A stretch of 13,283 bases of DNA from Thiopontia sp964344435 (GTDB lineage: Bacteria > Pseudomonadota > Gammaproteobacteria > GCF-002020875), in contig CAYFNH010000067.1 of the NCBI GenBank assembly GCA_964344435.1, positions 1 through 13,283 of the forward strand, in the 5' to 3' direction. Shown here piece by piece: positions 6,498-13,283 of the stretch. Made by a program: the position numbers and the translations under genes. The notes beneath the pieces are model-generated. The model worked only from the letters and a program-made list of their open reading frames with translations, was not told where the DNA came from and ran no database searches. Numbering within the stretch: the stretch's first letter is position 1; every line of letters starts with the position of its first letter.

Positions 6498-7178
6498 ATG
6501 ACAGAAATTCATACCCTGGAGCTGGGCTCCATGCGTAATCAGGTTCATCTGGTGATTGATCGCCCAAGTGCAACCATGGCGGTGGTCGATCCGGCCTGGG
6601 AGGTGGAGAAGGTGGTCGATTATGCCGCTACTGCCGGAGTGGAGATCACCATGATTCTGTTGACGCATGGTCATCATGATCATATCAACGGGGTGGAGCC
6701 GTTGCGTGAGGCAACCGGCGCGGCAGTCTATCTCTCGGCAGAGGAGGAACGCTTCTTCGATCTGGAGTCATTTGGCTGGAATACCCTGATGCCACCCTCT
6801 ACCCTGGCGCTGGGGGAGAGTGTTATCGAGGTGGTACCGACGCCGGGGCATACCCCTGGTGGGGTCTGTTACCATGTGGATGGTCATCTGATCAGTGGAG
6901 ATACCCTGTTTGTCTTTGGTTGCGGGCGCTGTGACCTGGAAGGCGGGGATCCTCGCCAACTCTACCATTCACTGCAACGACTCTGTCGAGAGTTGGATCC
7001 GCAGACGGTGGTTCACCCGGGCCATAGTTACTCTACTCAACCTACCTCTACCCTGGCGGAGGAGATTGCCGGTAACCCGTTTCTTCACTGTGGTAGTGAA
7101 GAGGCCTTTGTCGACTATCGTATGGTGCAGCACGATCGGGAGCGCAGTGCCCCGTATGGTCCGGTTGGCAGAGCCTGA
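6498..7178 (+). CDS. Metallo-beta-lactamase-fold hydrolase (glyoxalase II / YcbL / ETHE1-like)
   Basis: A 226-residue single-domain MBL-fold protein. It has the complete ligand set for a two-metal site: HGHHDH (His57, His59, Asp61, His62), His118 in TPGHTPGG, Asp135 in SGDTLF and His176 in HPGHSY. After the metal aspartate comes GCGRCDLEGGD (141-151), a segment shared by the glyoxalase II, YcbL and ETHE1 persulfide-dioxygenase groups. The glutathione-binding C-terminal domain of classical GloB is absent, so it is probably a short thioester hydrolase or a related enzyme; the substrate is not known. The start is set by GGAG (6484-6487), 10 nt before the ATG; the frame remains open upstream, but that region is the reverse of argA. 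Divergent from argA and convergent with degQ. Confidence 0.88.
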   Translation: MTEIHTLELGSMRNQVHLVIDRPSATMAVVDPAWEVEKVVDYAATAGVEITMILLTHGHHDHINGVEPLREATGAAVYLSAEEERFFDLESFGWNTLMPPSTLALGESVIEVVPTPGHTPGGVCYHVDGHLISGDTLFVFGCGRCDLEGGDPRQLYHSLQRLCRELDPQTVVHPGHSYSTQPTSTLAEEIAGNPFLHCGSEEAFVDYRMVQHDRERSAPYGPVGRA

Positions 7179-7188
7179 GCAGAGGCTC
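7171..7188. terminator. Hairpin spanning both convergent stop codons
   Basis: GAGCCT (7171-7176) and AGGCTC (7183-7188) are perfectly complementary around a 6-nt loop. The hairpin covers the stop codons of the hydrolase gene (TGA 7176-7178) and degQ (TGA 7189-7187 on the minus strand). No T-run follows on either side, so any role as a bidirectional transcription stop is inferred from position. Confidence 0.4.
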
Positions 7189-8530
7189 AACGCATCACTA
7201 TCTCCAGAATCTTCTCCCCGCGATAGAGTTGGAGGATAACCATCTTGTCTGACAGGGCTGCAGCCTGTTTCAGCTGTTCCAGTGTAGTAACCGGTTGGCG
7301 GTTGAGGGAGAAGATGACATCGCCGGGGCGCAGTCCCAGAACCCAGCCGGCACTTTGTGGGGCGACAGAGGCTACCGCCACCCCTTCGGAGCGGTAGAGG
7401 CTGCGTTGCTCGGCGGAGAGTGAAGTCAAGCGGGTGCCATTGAGGTTGGGGTGGAGTTCCCGGCCAGTTACCGATTGAGGGGCGCGTTGCTCGATAGAGG
7501 CAAACAAGTTGTGCCGCAGCGCACCGCGAACCAGTTCGATCTTGACCTCCTTGCCGAGCGGGAAGAGCCCGACAATGCTCTCCATCTGTGTCGGGGAGCT
7601 GATGGCGTGACCTCCGATGGCGGTGATGATGTCACCCTTGCGAATATGAGCTCGTTCAGCGGCAGAGCCGGCCACTACCTGCTCCACCACCACGCCGGAC
7701 TCGCTATTGAGTCGCAGGCTGCGCGCAAGGTTGTCGGTAAGAGGTTTGGTTTTCAGCCCCAGATGACCGCGCTCCACCTTGCCGTTGCGCAGCAGCTGGT
7801 TGCTGATCTCGCGCGCCATGTTGATCGGGATCGCAAAGCCGATGCCAACACTGCCTCCGTTGGGGGCGAGAATGGCGGTGTTGATGCCGACCAGCTCCCC
7901 GTTGAGATTGACCAGAGCGCCGCCAGAGTTGCCGACATTGATCGAGGCATCCGTCTGGATAAACTCTTCAAACCGCTCCAGTCCCAGGTTGGAGCGCCCC
8001 AGCGCACTGACAATACCGGAGGTGGCGGTGTTGCCGAGCCCAAATGGGTTGCCAACGGCGATCACAAAATCACCCACGCGCAGAGATCCGGAATCCCCCA
8101 GTGGCAGTGACTTCAGGTTGGAGGCGTTGATCTTGAGCAGAGCTATATCGGTCTCTTTGTCGCTGCCTACGGTGATGGCGTCAAAGCTGCGTCCATCCTC
8201 CAGTTTGACCTGTATCTGCCGTGCATCCTCAATCAGATGGTGGTTGGTGAGGATCACTCCGTGGTGGTGGTCGATGATGACACCAGAGCCAAGCCCCGAA
8301 TGGTTGCGTTGCAGTGGGGAGTGGTCACTGGCGCTCTGCTTCCGGGGCGCGCGTGGGTCCAGGGTGGAGGCTATGGAGACCACGGAAGGTATCACCTGCT
8401 CCAGCATCGGCGCCAGTGTGGGTACACCGCCACGGCTGCCGAAGGCAAGGGGGGAGATCCCTGCCTGCAGGGGCTGGGTCAACAGAAAAAGTACCAGTAG
8501 CAGTGCGGAGTGGTGGGTAATACGGTGCAT
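7187..8530 (-). CDS. degQ: Periplasmic serine protease/chaperone DegQ (HtrA family)
   Basis: Secreted HtrA protease that degrades or holds misfolded envelope proteins. From the ATG at 8530 the 447 residues comprise a signal peptide (hydrophobic core 9-18, cleavage probably after LQA, 23), a protease domain with triad His98 (TNHHLI), Asp128 (ETDIALL) and Ser202 (VGNSGG), and two PDZ domains (about 255-345 and 355-445). Two PDZ domains and the short linker in place of the long DegP LA loop favour DegQ; the closing LQLYRGEKILEIVMR resembles the E. coli DegQ end. An alternative ATG at 8608 overlaps the cbpA stop as ATGA and would add 26 residues. I prefer 8530 because it gives a normal signal peptide, but neither start has a good Shine-Dalgarno. 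Second gene of a cbpA-degQ unit. Confidence 0.92.
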   Translation of the reverse strand: MHRITHHSALLLVLFLLTQPLQAGISPLAFGSRGGVPTLAPMLEQVIPSVVSIASTLDPRAPRKQSASDHSPLQRNHSGLGSGVIIDHHHGVILTNHHLIEDARQIQVKLEDGRSFDAITVGSDKETDIALLKINASNLKSLPLGDSGSLRVGDFVIAVGNPFGLGNTATSGIVSALGRSNLGLERFEEFIQTDASINVGNSGGALVNLNGELVGINTAILAPNGGSVGIGFAIPINMAREISNQLLRNGKVERGHLGLKTKPLTDNLARSLRLNSESGVVVEQVVAGSAAERAHIRKGDIITAIGGHAISSPTQMESIVGLFPLGKEVKIELVRGALRHNLFASIEQRAPQSVTGRELHPNLNGTRLTSLSAEQRSLYRSEGVAVASVAPQSAGWVLGLRPGDVIFSLNRQPVTTLEQLKQAAALSDKMVILQLYRGEKILEIVMR

Positions 8531-8604
8531 GGTTGCGATAACGGAGAGGCAAAAACGGGTGAATGCCGAATGGTACCTGAACTGGTGTGGCAACGCAGGT
8601 CGCT

Positions 8605-9546
8605 TCATTCTGCCTGTAGTGGGTCGCGGGGGGAAAAGTTACTGCGCTCACGCATCTGCTGGTAGAGCTGCTTCATCTCCTCGCTATCCGCGGGTGGGAC
8701 CTGAATCAACAGGGTGATGATCTGGTCGCCGGGCTGTTTGCCGGGGAGTCCACGCCCCTTCAGGCGCATCTTCTGTCCACTCTGTGCACCGGCAGCAACT
8801 TTCAGCTCCACCCTTCCACCCAGTGTCGGGACGGTCACCTTGCTGCCCAGGGCGGCCTCCCAGGGGGTGATTGGCAGAGTGAGCAGAATGTTGCGCTCAT
8901 CCAGCTTGAACAGGGGGTGCTCTTCAAAACGAATCTCCAGTAACAGGTCTCCCCGTGTGCCGCCGGGTGTGTGTGCCGGCCCCTGTTTGCTCAGGCGAAT
9001 CTTCTGCCCGGGCATAATCCCCTTGGGGATGCGGATCTCCAGTTTTCTGTGTTGTCCGGTGGGCTGCCCGTTGGTGCCATATTCCGGGATCTGGATGGTG
9101 CGTTTGCCCCCTGCATAGGACTCTTTCAGGCGGATGGTGATACGCAGGGTCTGGCTGGCGGGCTTCTGTGGCTGCGCCCTGAAGCCACCTGCGCCCATAT
9201 TGCCACCAAACACCGACTCGAAGAAGTCGCTGAAACCACCGGCTCCGCCCATACCAGCACCGAAATGGGCACTACCGCCACCGAATGCCTGCTCCCAGCC
9301 GGGTGGTGGACGAAACTCCTGGCCAGCCTTCCAGTTTGCCCCCAGTTGATCGTAGGAGCGTCGCTTTTCCGGGTCTTTGAGTACCTCATAGGCCTCTGCG
9401 ATCTCCTTGAAACGCTGCTCGGCGTTGTCCTCCTTGCTGACATCCGGATGGTATTTTCTGGCCAGGCGGCGGTACTGTTTCTTGATCTCATCCTGAGAAG
9501 CCTCTCGGCTGAGGCCAAGGGTTTTGTAGTAGTCGTGGTACTCCAT
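8605..9546 (-). CDS. cbpA: CbpA-like J-domain co-chaperone (type II DnaJ homologue)
   Basis: DnaJ-class protein that stimulates the ATPase of DnaK; E. coli CbpA also binds curved DNA in the nucleoid. The 313 residues (E. coli CbpA 306) show a J-domain (1-70) with the essential HPD at 33-35, a Gly/Phe-rich linker (about 88-125, rich in FGGG and GAGG), then two beta-sandwich substrate-binding domains (about 130-290) including LEIRIPKGIMPGQKIRL. The Cys-rich zinc-finger domain of DnaJ is absent, which places it with CbpA. It leads directly into degQ: its TGA overlaps an in-frame upstream ATG of degQ and lies 74 bp from the preferred degQ start. Only a weak AGAG precedes the ATG. Confidence 0.9.
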   Translation of the reverse strand: MEYHDYYKTLGLSREASQDEIKKQYRRLARKYHPDVSKEDNAEQRFKEIAEAYEVLKDPEKRRSYDQLGANWKAGQEFRPPPGWEQAFGGGSAHFGAGMGGAGGFSDFFESVFGGNMGAGGFRAQPQKPASQTLRITIRLKESYAGGKRTIQIPEYGTNGQPTGQHRKLEIRIPKGIMPGQKIRLSKQGPAHTPGGTRGDLLLEIRFEEHPLFKLDERNILLTLPITPWEAALGSKVTVPTLGGRVELKVAAGAQSGQKMRLKGRGLPGKQPGDQIITLLIQVPPADSEEMKQLYQQMRERSNFSPRDPLQAE

Positions 9547-9615
9547 CTCTGTTTACTCGTGTCGATGCCGCAAATGCGGTGTGCAGATACGTATATTCTA
9601 AGGTTTTTCTTAATG

Positions 9616-9642
9616 ATGGGGCCATTTTTGGTTGTGGAAAAG
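9616..9642 (-). promoter_or_regulatory. Possible heat-shock (sigma-32-like) promoter of cbpA-degQ
   Basis: On the minus strand CCCCAT (9616-9621), the sigma-32 -10 core, is preceded after 15 bp by CTTTTC (9637-9642), a poor match to the CTTGAA -35. A heat-shock promoter would suit a chaperone-protease pair, but the -35 is weak. Confidence 0.28.
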
Positions 9643-9664
9643 GGTGTGTGTAACCCGTTGGTAA

Positions 9665-9680
9665 ACACAATATGTTGTGT
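9665..9680 (+). promoter_or_regulatory. NrdR box (distal)
   Basis: ACACAATATGTTGTGT closely fits the palindromic NrdR operator (ACACWATATAWWGTGT-like). NrdR is the ATP/dATP-sensing repressor of ribonucleotide reductase genes. It lies 125 bp upstream of the nrdJ -35 box. Confidence 0.7.
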
Positions 9681-9804
9681 TTGAGGGTAAAAAAATACAA
9701 GCGGGATAGGTGGCTGAAAAGAAACTGTTATAGAGAGTTGTGGAATGCTTTTGTTGCTATAAAAACATGATGTTATCTTAAGGTGTATATAAAATATCAG
9801 GGTA

Positions 9805-9832
9805 TTGACGGCAGTGCAATTGGTGCTATCCT
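9805..9832 (+). promoter_or_regulatory. nrdJ promoter
   Basis: TTGACG (9805-9810), a 16-bp spacer and TATCCT (9827-9832), with an AT-rich stretch upstream. Transcription would begin near 9839, giving a leader of about 90 nt before the ATG at 9930. Confidence 0.55.
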
Positions 9833-9845
9833 TGCTTGCTTTCAA

Positions 9846-9861
9846 CCACTACATCTTGTGT
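9846..9861 (+). promoter_or_regulatory. NrdR-box-like site (proximal, weaker)
   Basis: CCACTACATCTTGTGT agrees with the distal box at 12 of 16 positions (one more if the A/T at position 5 is allowed). It sits just after the predicted nrdJ start of transcription, a position suited to repression. Confidence 0.45.
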
Positions 9862-9929
9862 TTCCTCGAGAAACGGGGGAAGTGGGATTTTTGTGCTTAA
9901 CCAAAAAGTCTTGAGTTCAAGGGGGAAGA

Positions 9930-12900
9930 ATGTCCAAAACCGCTCAACTACGCTCTGTGCCACCGCTTACCAACCCGCAAGAGGTTCCCTTTCAGCCCGC
10001 CTCACTCGATATCTGGGACAAGAAGTACCGTCTCAAGAGCAAGGAGGGAGAGGTGGTAGACCAGACCATCGAGGATACCTATCGTCGTGTAGCCCGGGCA
10101 CTGGCTGATGTGGAGGAGACCCCGGAGTTGAAGGAGCAGTGGTACCAGGAGTTCCTCTGGGCACTGCAGCATGGTGCGATCCCGGCGGGACGCATCACCT
10201 CCAACGCCGGTGCACAGGCACACAAGCCCGCCACCTCCACCATCAACTGTACTGTATCCGGTACGGTGGAGGACTCGATGAACGGCATTCTGGAGAAGGT
10301 GCATGAGGCGGGGCTGACGCTACGTGCCGGTTGTGGCATCGGTTACGAGTTCTCCACCCTGCGTCCGAAGGGGGCCTTTGTCGCCGGTGCCGGTGCCTAT
10401 ACCTCGGGGCCACTCTCGTTCATGGATATCTACGACAAGATGTGTTTCACCGTCTCCTCGGCCGGAGGGCGTCGTGGTGCACAGATGGCCACCTTCGATG
10501 TTGGCCATCCCGATGTGATGGACTTCATCCGTGCCAAGCGTGAAGACGGCGTGCTGCGCCAGTTCAATCTCTCGTTGCTGGTGACCAAAGAGTTCATGGA
10601 GGCGGTGCGTAGTGATGCGGACTGGAAGCTCGCCTTCCCGATCAACCAGAAGGGGGTCGACAGTGAAAACCTTGATCTCAACGATCCTGAACAGATTGTC
10701 TGGCGTGAATGGTCCGATCCCACAGGTCTGATCACCAACGAGCAGGGGTTGGTCGCCTGCAAGGTCTACAAGACCATCCGTGCCCAGCGGTTGTGGGATG
10801 TGATCATGTCCTCCACCTATGGCTATGCCGAGCCCGGTTTCATCCTCATCGACAAGGTCAACGAGATGAACAACAACTGGTTCGACGAGGTGGTACGTGC
10901 CACCAACCCCTGTGTTACTGCCGATACCTGGGTGCAGACCACGGCGGGGCCTGAGCAGGTCTCTTCACTGATTGGGAAAAGCTTTGTCGCCAAGGTTGAT
11001 GGTCAGCCCCACGCCAGTGGGCCGGAGGGCTTTTTCAAGACTGCAGACAAGGCAGTGGTGCGCCTGCAGACTACCGAGGGTTACCAGCTCCGGCTGACAG
11101 AGGATCATCGTGTTCGCCGTGTGACCCGCTTTACCCGTCATGCTACTGATACCGAGTGGTGTGCAGCGGGAGCACTGCAGCCGGGGGACCGAGTATTGCT
11201 CAATGATCACCGTGGTGATTGTCGCTGGCAGGGTGGCTATAGTCGAGAGCAGGGCTATCTGATGGGACTGTTGATGGGGGATGGAGTGCTCAAGCAGGAC
11301 AAGGCGGTGTTGTCGGTCTGGAAGCCGGCTGCGGTAGCCAATGGCGCAGATGCGCACTTTACATCCGGAGTCTCGGCAGTCATGGCAGAGGCGCTACGCG
11401 CCGCAGAGCAGTTGCCGCACCGTAGCGACTTCCAAGGGTGGCATGAGGTGCCGGGGCGTAATGAGTTCCGTCTCTCTACCGCAGCACTGAAGCAGCTGGC
11501 GGAAGAGCTGGGTATGCAGCCTGGTGAAAAGTGTATTACTCCAGAGTTGGAGCGTGGCTCCAGTGAGTTCTATCGCGGTTTTCTGCGGGGGTTCTTTGAT
11601 GCCGATGGTTCGGTGCAGGGGAGCCGACAGAAAGGGGTGAGTGTACGTCTGGCACAGTCCGATCTGGCCCGGCTGGAAGGGGTGCAGAGAATGTTGTTGC
11701 GTCTTGGTGTGGCATCCCGGATCTATAAAAACCGTCGCCCGGCCGGAGAGTCTCTGCTGCCTGATGGAAAGGGGGGGCATCAGTACTACCCAGTCCAAGC
11801 ACAGCACGAGCTGGTGATCAGTGGTGAAAACCTGCAGCAGTTCCAGCAGCAGATCGATTTTACCGATCGTGACAAGTCGCAACGACTGGAGCAACTGTTG
11901 CAAGGATATCAGCGCAGGCTCAACCGGGAACGTTTTGTGGTGCGAGTTGAGTCGGTGCAGGCGGATGGCTTCGAGGCGGTCTACGATGTACAGATTCCCG
12001 GGATCAACACCTTTGATGCCAATGGCCTGCATGCGCACAACTGTGGCGAACAGCCGCTGCCTCCCTATGGTGCCTGTCTGCTGGGGTCGATCAACCTGAC
12101 CCGCTTCGTCAAGGAGCCGTTTACCGAGAATGCCGCATTTGACTGGGAGGCCTATCGCAAGGCGGTGTCTATCTTCACCCGTATGCTCGACAATGTAGTC
12201 GAGATCAACGGTCTGCCGCTGGAGCAGCAGCGCAACGAAATCCTCAGCAAGCGCCGCCACGGCATGGGCTTCCTCGGTCTCGGCTCCACCATGACCATGC
12301 TGGGGATGGAGTATGGCGCTGCCAACTCACTGGAGTTTACCGAGCAGGTGACTAGGGAACTCGCCATTACCGGCTGGAAGACCGGCCTGGAGCTGGCGGA
12401 GGAGAAAGGGCCTGCACCGGTGATGGAGCAGACGTTCGAGATTACCCCGGATATGGTACGTCAGCGCCCCGAGCTGATTGCCGATGGCTGGTCTGTTGGT
12501 GACAAGATCCTGGGCAAGGTTCTGCACGCCAAATACAGCCGCTACATGCAGCAGGTGGCACAGGAGGAGCCGGAGTTGATCGCACAGATGGTGGAGAAGG
12601 GGTGTCGCTTTACCCACCACAGCTCGATTGCGCCGACCGGTACCATCTCGTTGTCATTGGCCAACAATGCCAGTAACGGTATCGAGCCCAGCTTCTCCCA
12701 CATGTACTCGCGCAATGTAATCCGTGAGGGCAAGAAGAGCAAGGAGAAGGTTGATGTATTCTCCTACGAACTGCTCGCCTACCGGGAGCTGATCAACCCC
12801 AATGCAGAGCCATTTGCCGAGAATGAGGTCAATCAACTGCCGGAATACTTCATCTCCTCCGAGAACATCAGCCCGAAGGCGCATGTCGATGTGCAGGCGG

Positions 12901-13223
12901 CGGCGCAGAAGTGGATCGACTCCTCCATCTCCAAGACGGTCAACATTCCCACCGACTTCGACTATGAAGAGTTCAAGGATGTCTATCTCTACGCCTACGA
13001 GCAGGGGCTCAAGGGGTGTACCACCTTCCGCTTCAATCCGGAGGTGTTCCAGGGCGTGCTGGTGAAGGAGGAGGATCTGGAGAACACCACCTACCAGTTC
13101 GAGTTGGAGGATGGTTCGACGATTGAAGTGAAGGGTAATGAAGAGATCGAGTATGACGGGGAAATACACACGGCTGCCAATCTCTATGATGCACTGAAGG
13201 AGGGGTATTACGGGAAGTTTTGA
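9930..13223 (+). CDS. nrdJ: Class II (adenosylcobalamin-dependent) ribonucleotide reductase NrdJ, intein-containing precursor
   Basis: Reduces ribonucleotides to deoxyribonucleotides using a radical generated from adenosylcobalamin. The precursor has 1097 residues; removing the intein (328-704) leaves 720. Catalytic residues visible in the spliced protein: Cys107 in INCTVSG and Cys339 in YGACLLG (redox pair), and the N-P-C-G-E motif with Asn326, thiyl-radical Cys328 and Glu330, spaced as N437-C439-E441 of E. coli NrdA. GSINL, the APTGTIS segment and GCTTFR are also typical of the class II barrel. There is no N-terminal ATP-cone and no cysteine pair at the C-terminus, which ends in ALKEGYYGKF; this resembles the NrdJa half of the split class II enzyme of Pseudomonas, whose NrdJb carries the missing cysteines. 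Start fixed by an AGGGGGA Shine-Dalgarno just before the ATG. The remaining 60 bp (13224-13283) show no start of a further gene. Confidence 0.94.
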   Translation: MSKTAQLRSVPPLTNPQEVPFQPASLDIWDKKYRLKSKEGEVVDQTIEDTYRRVARALADVEETPELKEQWYQEFLWALQHGAIPAGRITSNAGAQAHKPATSTINCTVSGTVEDSMNGILEKVHEAGLTLRAGCGIGYEFSTLRPKGAFVAGAGAYTSGPLSFMDIYDKMCFTVSSAGGRRGAQMATFDVGHPDVMDFIRAKREDGVLRQFNLSLLVTKEFMEAVRSDADWKLAFPINQKGVDSENLDLNDPEQIVWREWSDPTGLITNEQGLVACKVYKTIRAQRLWDVIMSSTYGYAEPGFILIDKVNEMNNNWFDEVVRATNPCVTADTWVQTTAGPEQVSSLIGKSFVAKVDGQPHASGPEGFFKTADKAVVRLQTTEGYQLRLTEDHRVRRVTRFTRHATDTEWCAAGALQPGDRVLLNDHRGDCRWQGGYSREQGYLMGLLMGDGVLKQDKAVLSVWKPAAVANGADAHFTSGVSAVMAEALRAAEQLPHRSDFQGWHEVPGRNEFRLSTAALKQLAEELGMQPGEKCITPELERGSSEFYRGFLRGFFDADGSVQGSRQKGVSVRLAQSDLARLEGVQRMLLRLGVASRIYKNRRPAGESLLPDGKGGHQYYPVQAQHELVISGENLQQFQQQIDFTDRDKSQRLEQLLQGYQRRLNRERFVVRVESVQADGFEAVYDVQIPGINTFDANGLHAHNCGEQPLPPYGACLLGSINLTRFVKEPFTENAAFDWEAYRKAVSIFTRMLDNVVEINGLPLEQQRNEILSKRRHGMGFLGLGSTMTMLGMEYGAANSLEFTEQVTRELAITGWKTGLELAEEKGPAPVMEQTFEITPDMVRQRPELIADGWSVGDKILGKVLHAKYSRYMQQVAQEEPELIAQMVEKGCRFTHHSSIAPTGTISLSLANNASNGIEPSFSHMYSRNVIREGKKSKEKVDVFSYELLAYRELINPNAEPFAENEVNQLPEYFISSENISPKAHVDVQAAAQKWIDSSISKTVNIPTDFDYEEFKDVYLYAYEQGLKGCTTFRFNPEVFQGVLVKEEDLENTTYQFELEDGSTIEVKGNEEIEYDGEIHTAANLYDALKEGYYGKF
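10911..12041 (+). mobile_element. Intein with LAGLIDADG homing endonuclease, inserted in nrdJ
   Basis: A 377-residue in-frame insertion between TNP and CGEQ of the reductase. Splicing blocks are complete: Cys1 at the N-terminus (CVTADTWV, block A), T63-x-x-H66 in LTEDHRV (block B), block F around VYDVQIPGINTFDANG (358-372 region), and the terminal His376-Asn377 followed by Cys+1 (block G). The middle carries a two-motif LAGLIDADG endonuclease: LMGLLMGDG with Asp124, and LRGFFDADG with Asp232; both catalytic acids are kept, so it may be active in homing. The reductase sequence resumes exactly in register after it, as expected for protein splicing. Codon choice in the insert seems less biased than in the flanking reductase, by eye. 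The intein end is defined by the HN/C junction and the restored extein motif. Confidence 0.96.
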
Positions 13224-13283
13224 TGGGTGCTAGATGGAATCAGTATAGCGCCATATTGAAGGATTCTGTCTAACACACTGTTA

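Larger units (their letters stand above)
9547..9929. other. Divergent regulatory region between cbpA and nrdJ
   Basis: No gene-like frame in 383 bp. AT-rich, in contrast to the flanking genes. It contains two NrdR-box-like palindromes, a sigma-70 promoter for nrdJ, a heat-shock-like promoter for cbpA, a short palindrome AACATGATGTT (9764-9774) about 30 bp upstream of the nrdJ -35 box, and a small leader hairpin (GTTTC 9860-9864, GAAAC 9870-9874). No B12 riboswitch motif was recognised, although nrdJ should need cobalamin. Confidence 0.6.

Noticed and set aside
9840..9929. Cobalamin riboswitch upstream of the B12-dependent reductase
   Set aside because: No B12-box motif was recognised and the predicted leader of about 90 nt is too short for the usual structure.
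10911..12041. Insertion sequence or group I/II intron in nrdJ
   Set aside because: The insertion is in frame throughout, has no terminal inverted repeats, and shows protein-splicing residues (Cys1, block B His, HN/C end), so it is an intein.
11394..12260. 288-codon minus-strand frame opposite the intein
   Set aside because: Antisense shadow; it crosses the intein/extein junction and has no domain or start signal, whereas the plus strand encodes complete intein blocks.

Overview
The window looks like chromosomal housekeeping DNA from a gammaproteobacterium. RNase T, a two-domain ArgA, a membrane-anchored DegS/AlgW-type protease, a CGFS glutaredoxin of the GrxD type and a DeaD helicase that aligns closely with the E. 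coli protein all point there. A B12-dependent (class II) ribonucleotide reductase in place of a class Ia NrdAB suggests an environmental lineage rather than an enteric one, but the species cannot be named from the sequence. No plasmid, phage or CRISPR features were seen. The only clear selfish element is an intein.

Layout. 1-977 (-): N-terminal two thirds of DEAD-box helicase deaD, cut by the window edge. 1105-2238 (-): degS-like periplasmic protease with an N-terminal membrane anchor. 2301-3050 (+): Nif3/YbgI dinuclear-metal protein, divergent from degS. 3066-3455 (-): small VOC (glyoxalase-fold) protein. 3456-3992: non-coding region holding a tRNA-Pro(CGG) gene (-), a degenerate second copy of its 3' end and tail about 100 bp away, two tandem GC hairpins, and divergent promoters for the tRNA and grxD. 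3993-4319 (+): grxD. 4326-6439 (-): argA and rnt, overlapping as TAATG. 6498-7178 (+): metallo-beta-lactamase-fold hydrolase. 7187-9546 (-): cbpA-like co-chaperone followed by degQ, a probable protein quality-control operon. 9547-9929: regulatory region with a good promoter and two NrdR-box-like palindromes. 9930-13223 (+): nrdJ, class II ribonucleotide reductase, interrupted by a 377-residue intein.

How the genes relate. Two Deg-family proteases and a J-domain co-chaperone form an envelope and cytoplasmic stress theme. rnt, deaD and the tRNA belong to RNA metabolism. grxD handles Fe-S cluster delivery, argA starts arginine synthesis and nrdJ supplies deoxynucleotides.

The most notable feature is the nrdJ intein. 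It is inserted immediately before the cysteine of the N-P-C-G-E motif, the predicted thiyl-radical cysteine. Splicing blocks and both LAGLIDADG motifs look intact. The reductase lacks a C-terminal redox cysteine pair, which suggests a split NrdJa/NrdJb enzyme with the second subunit outside the window.
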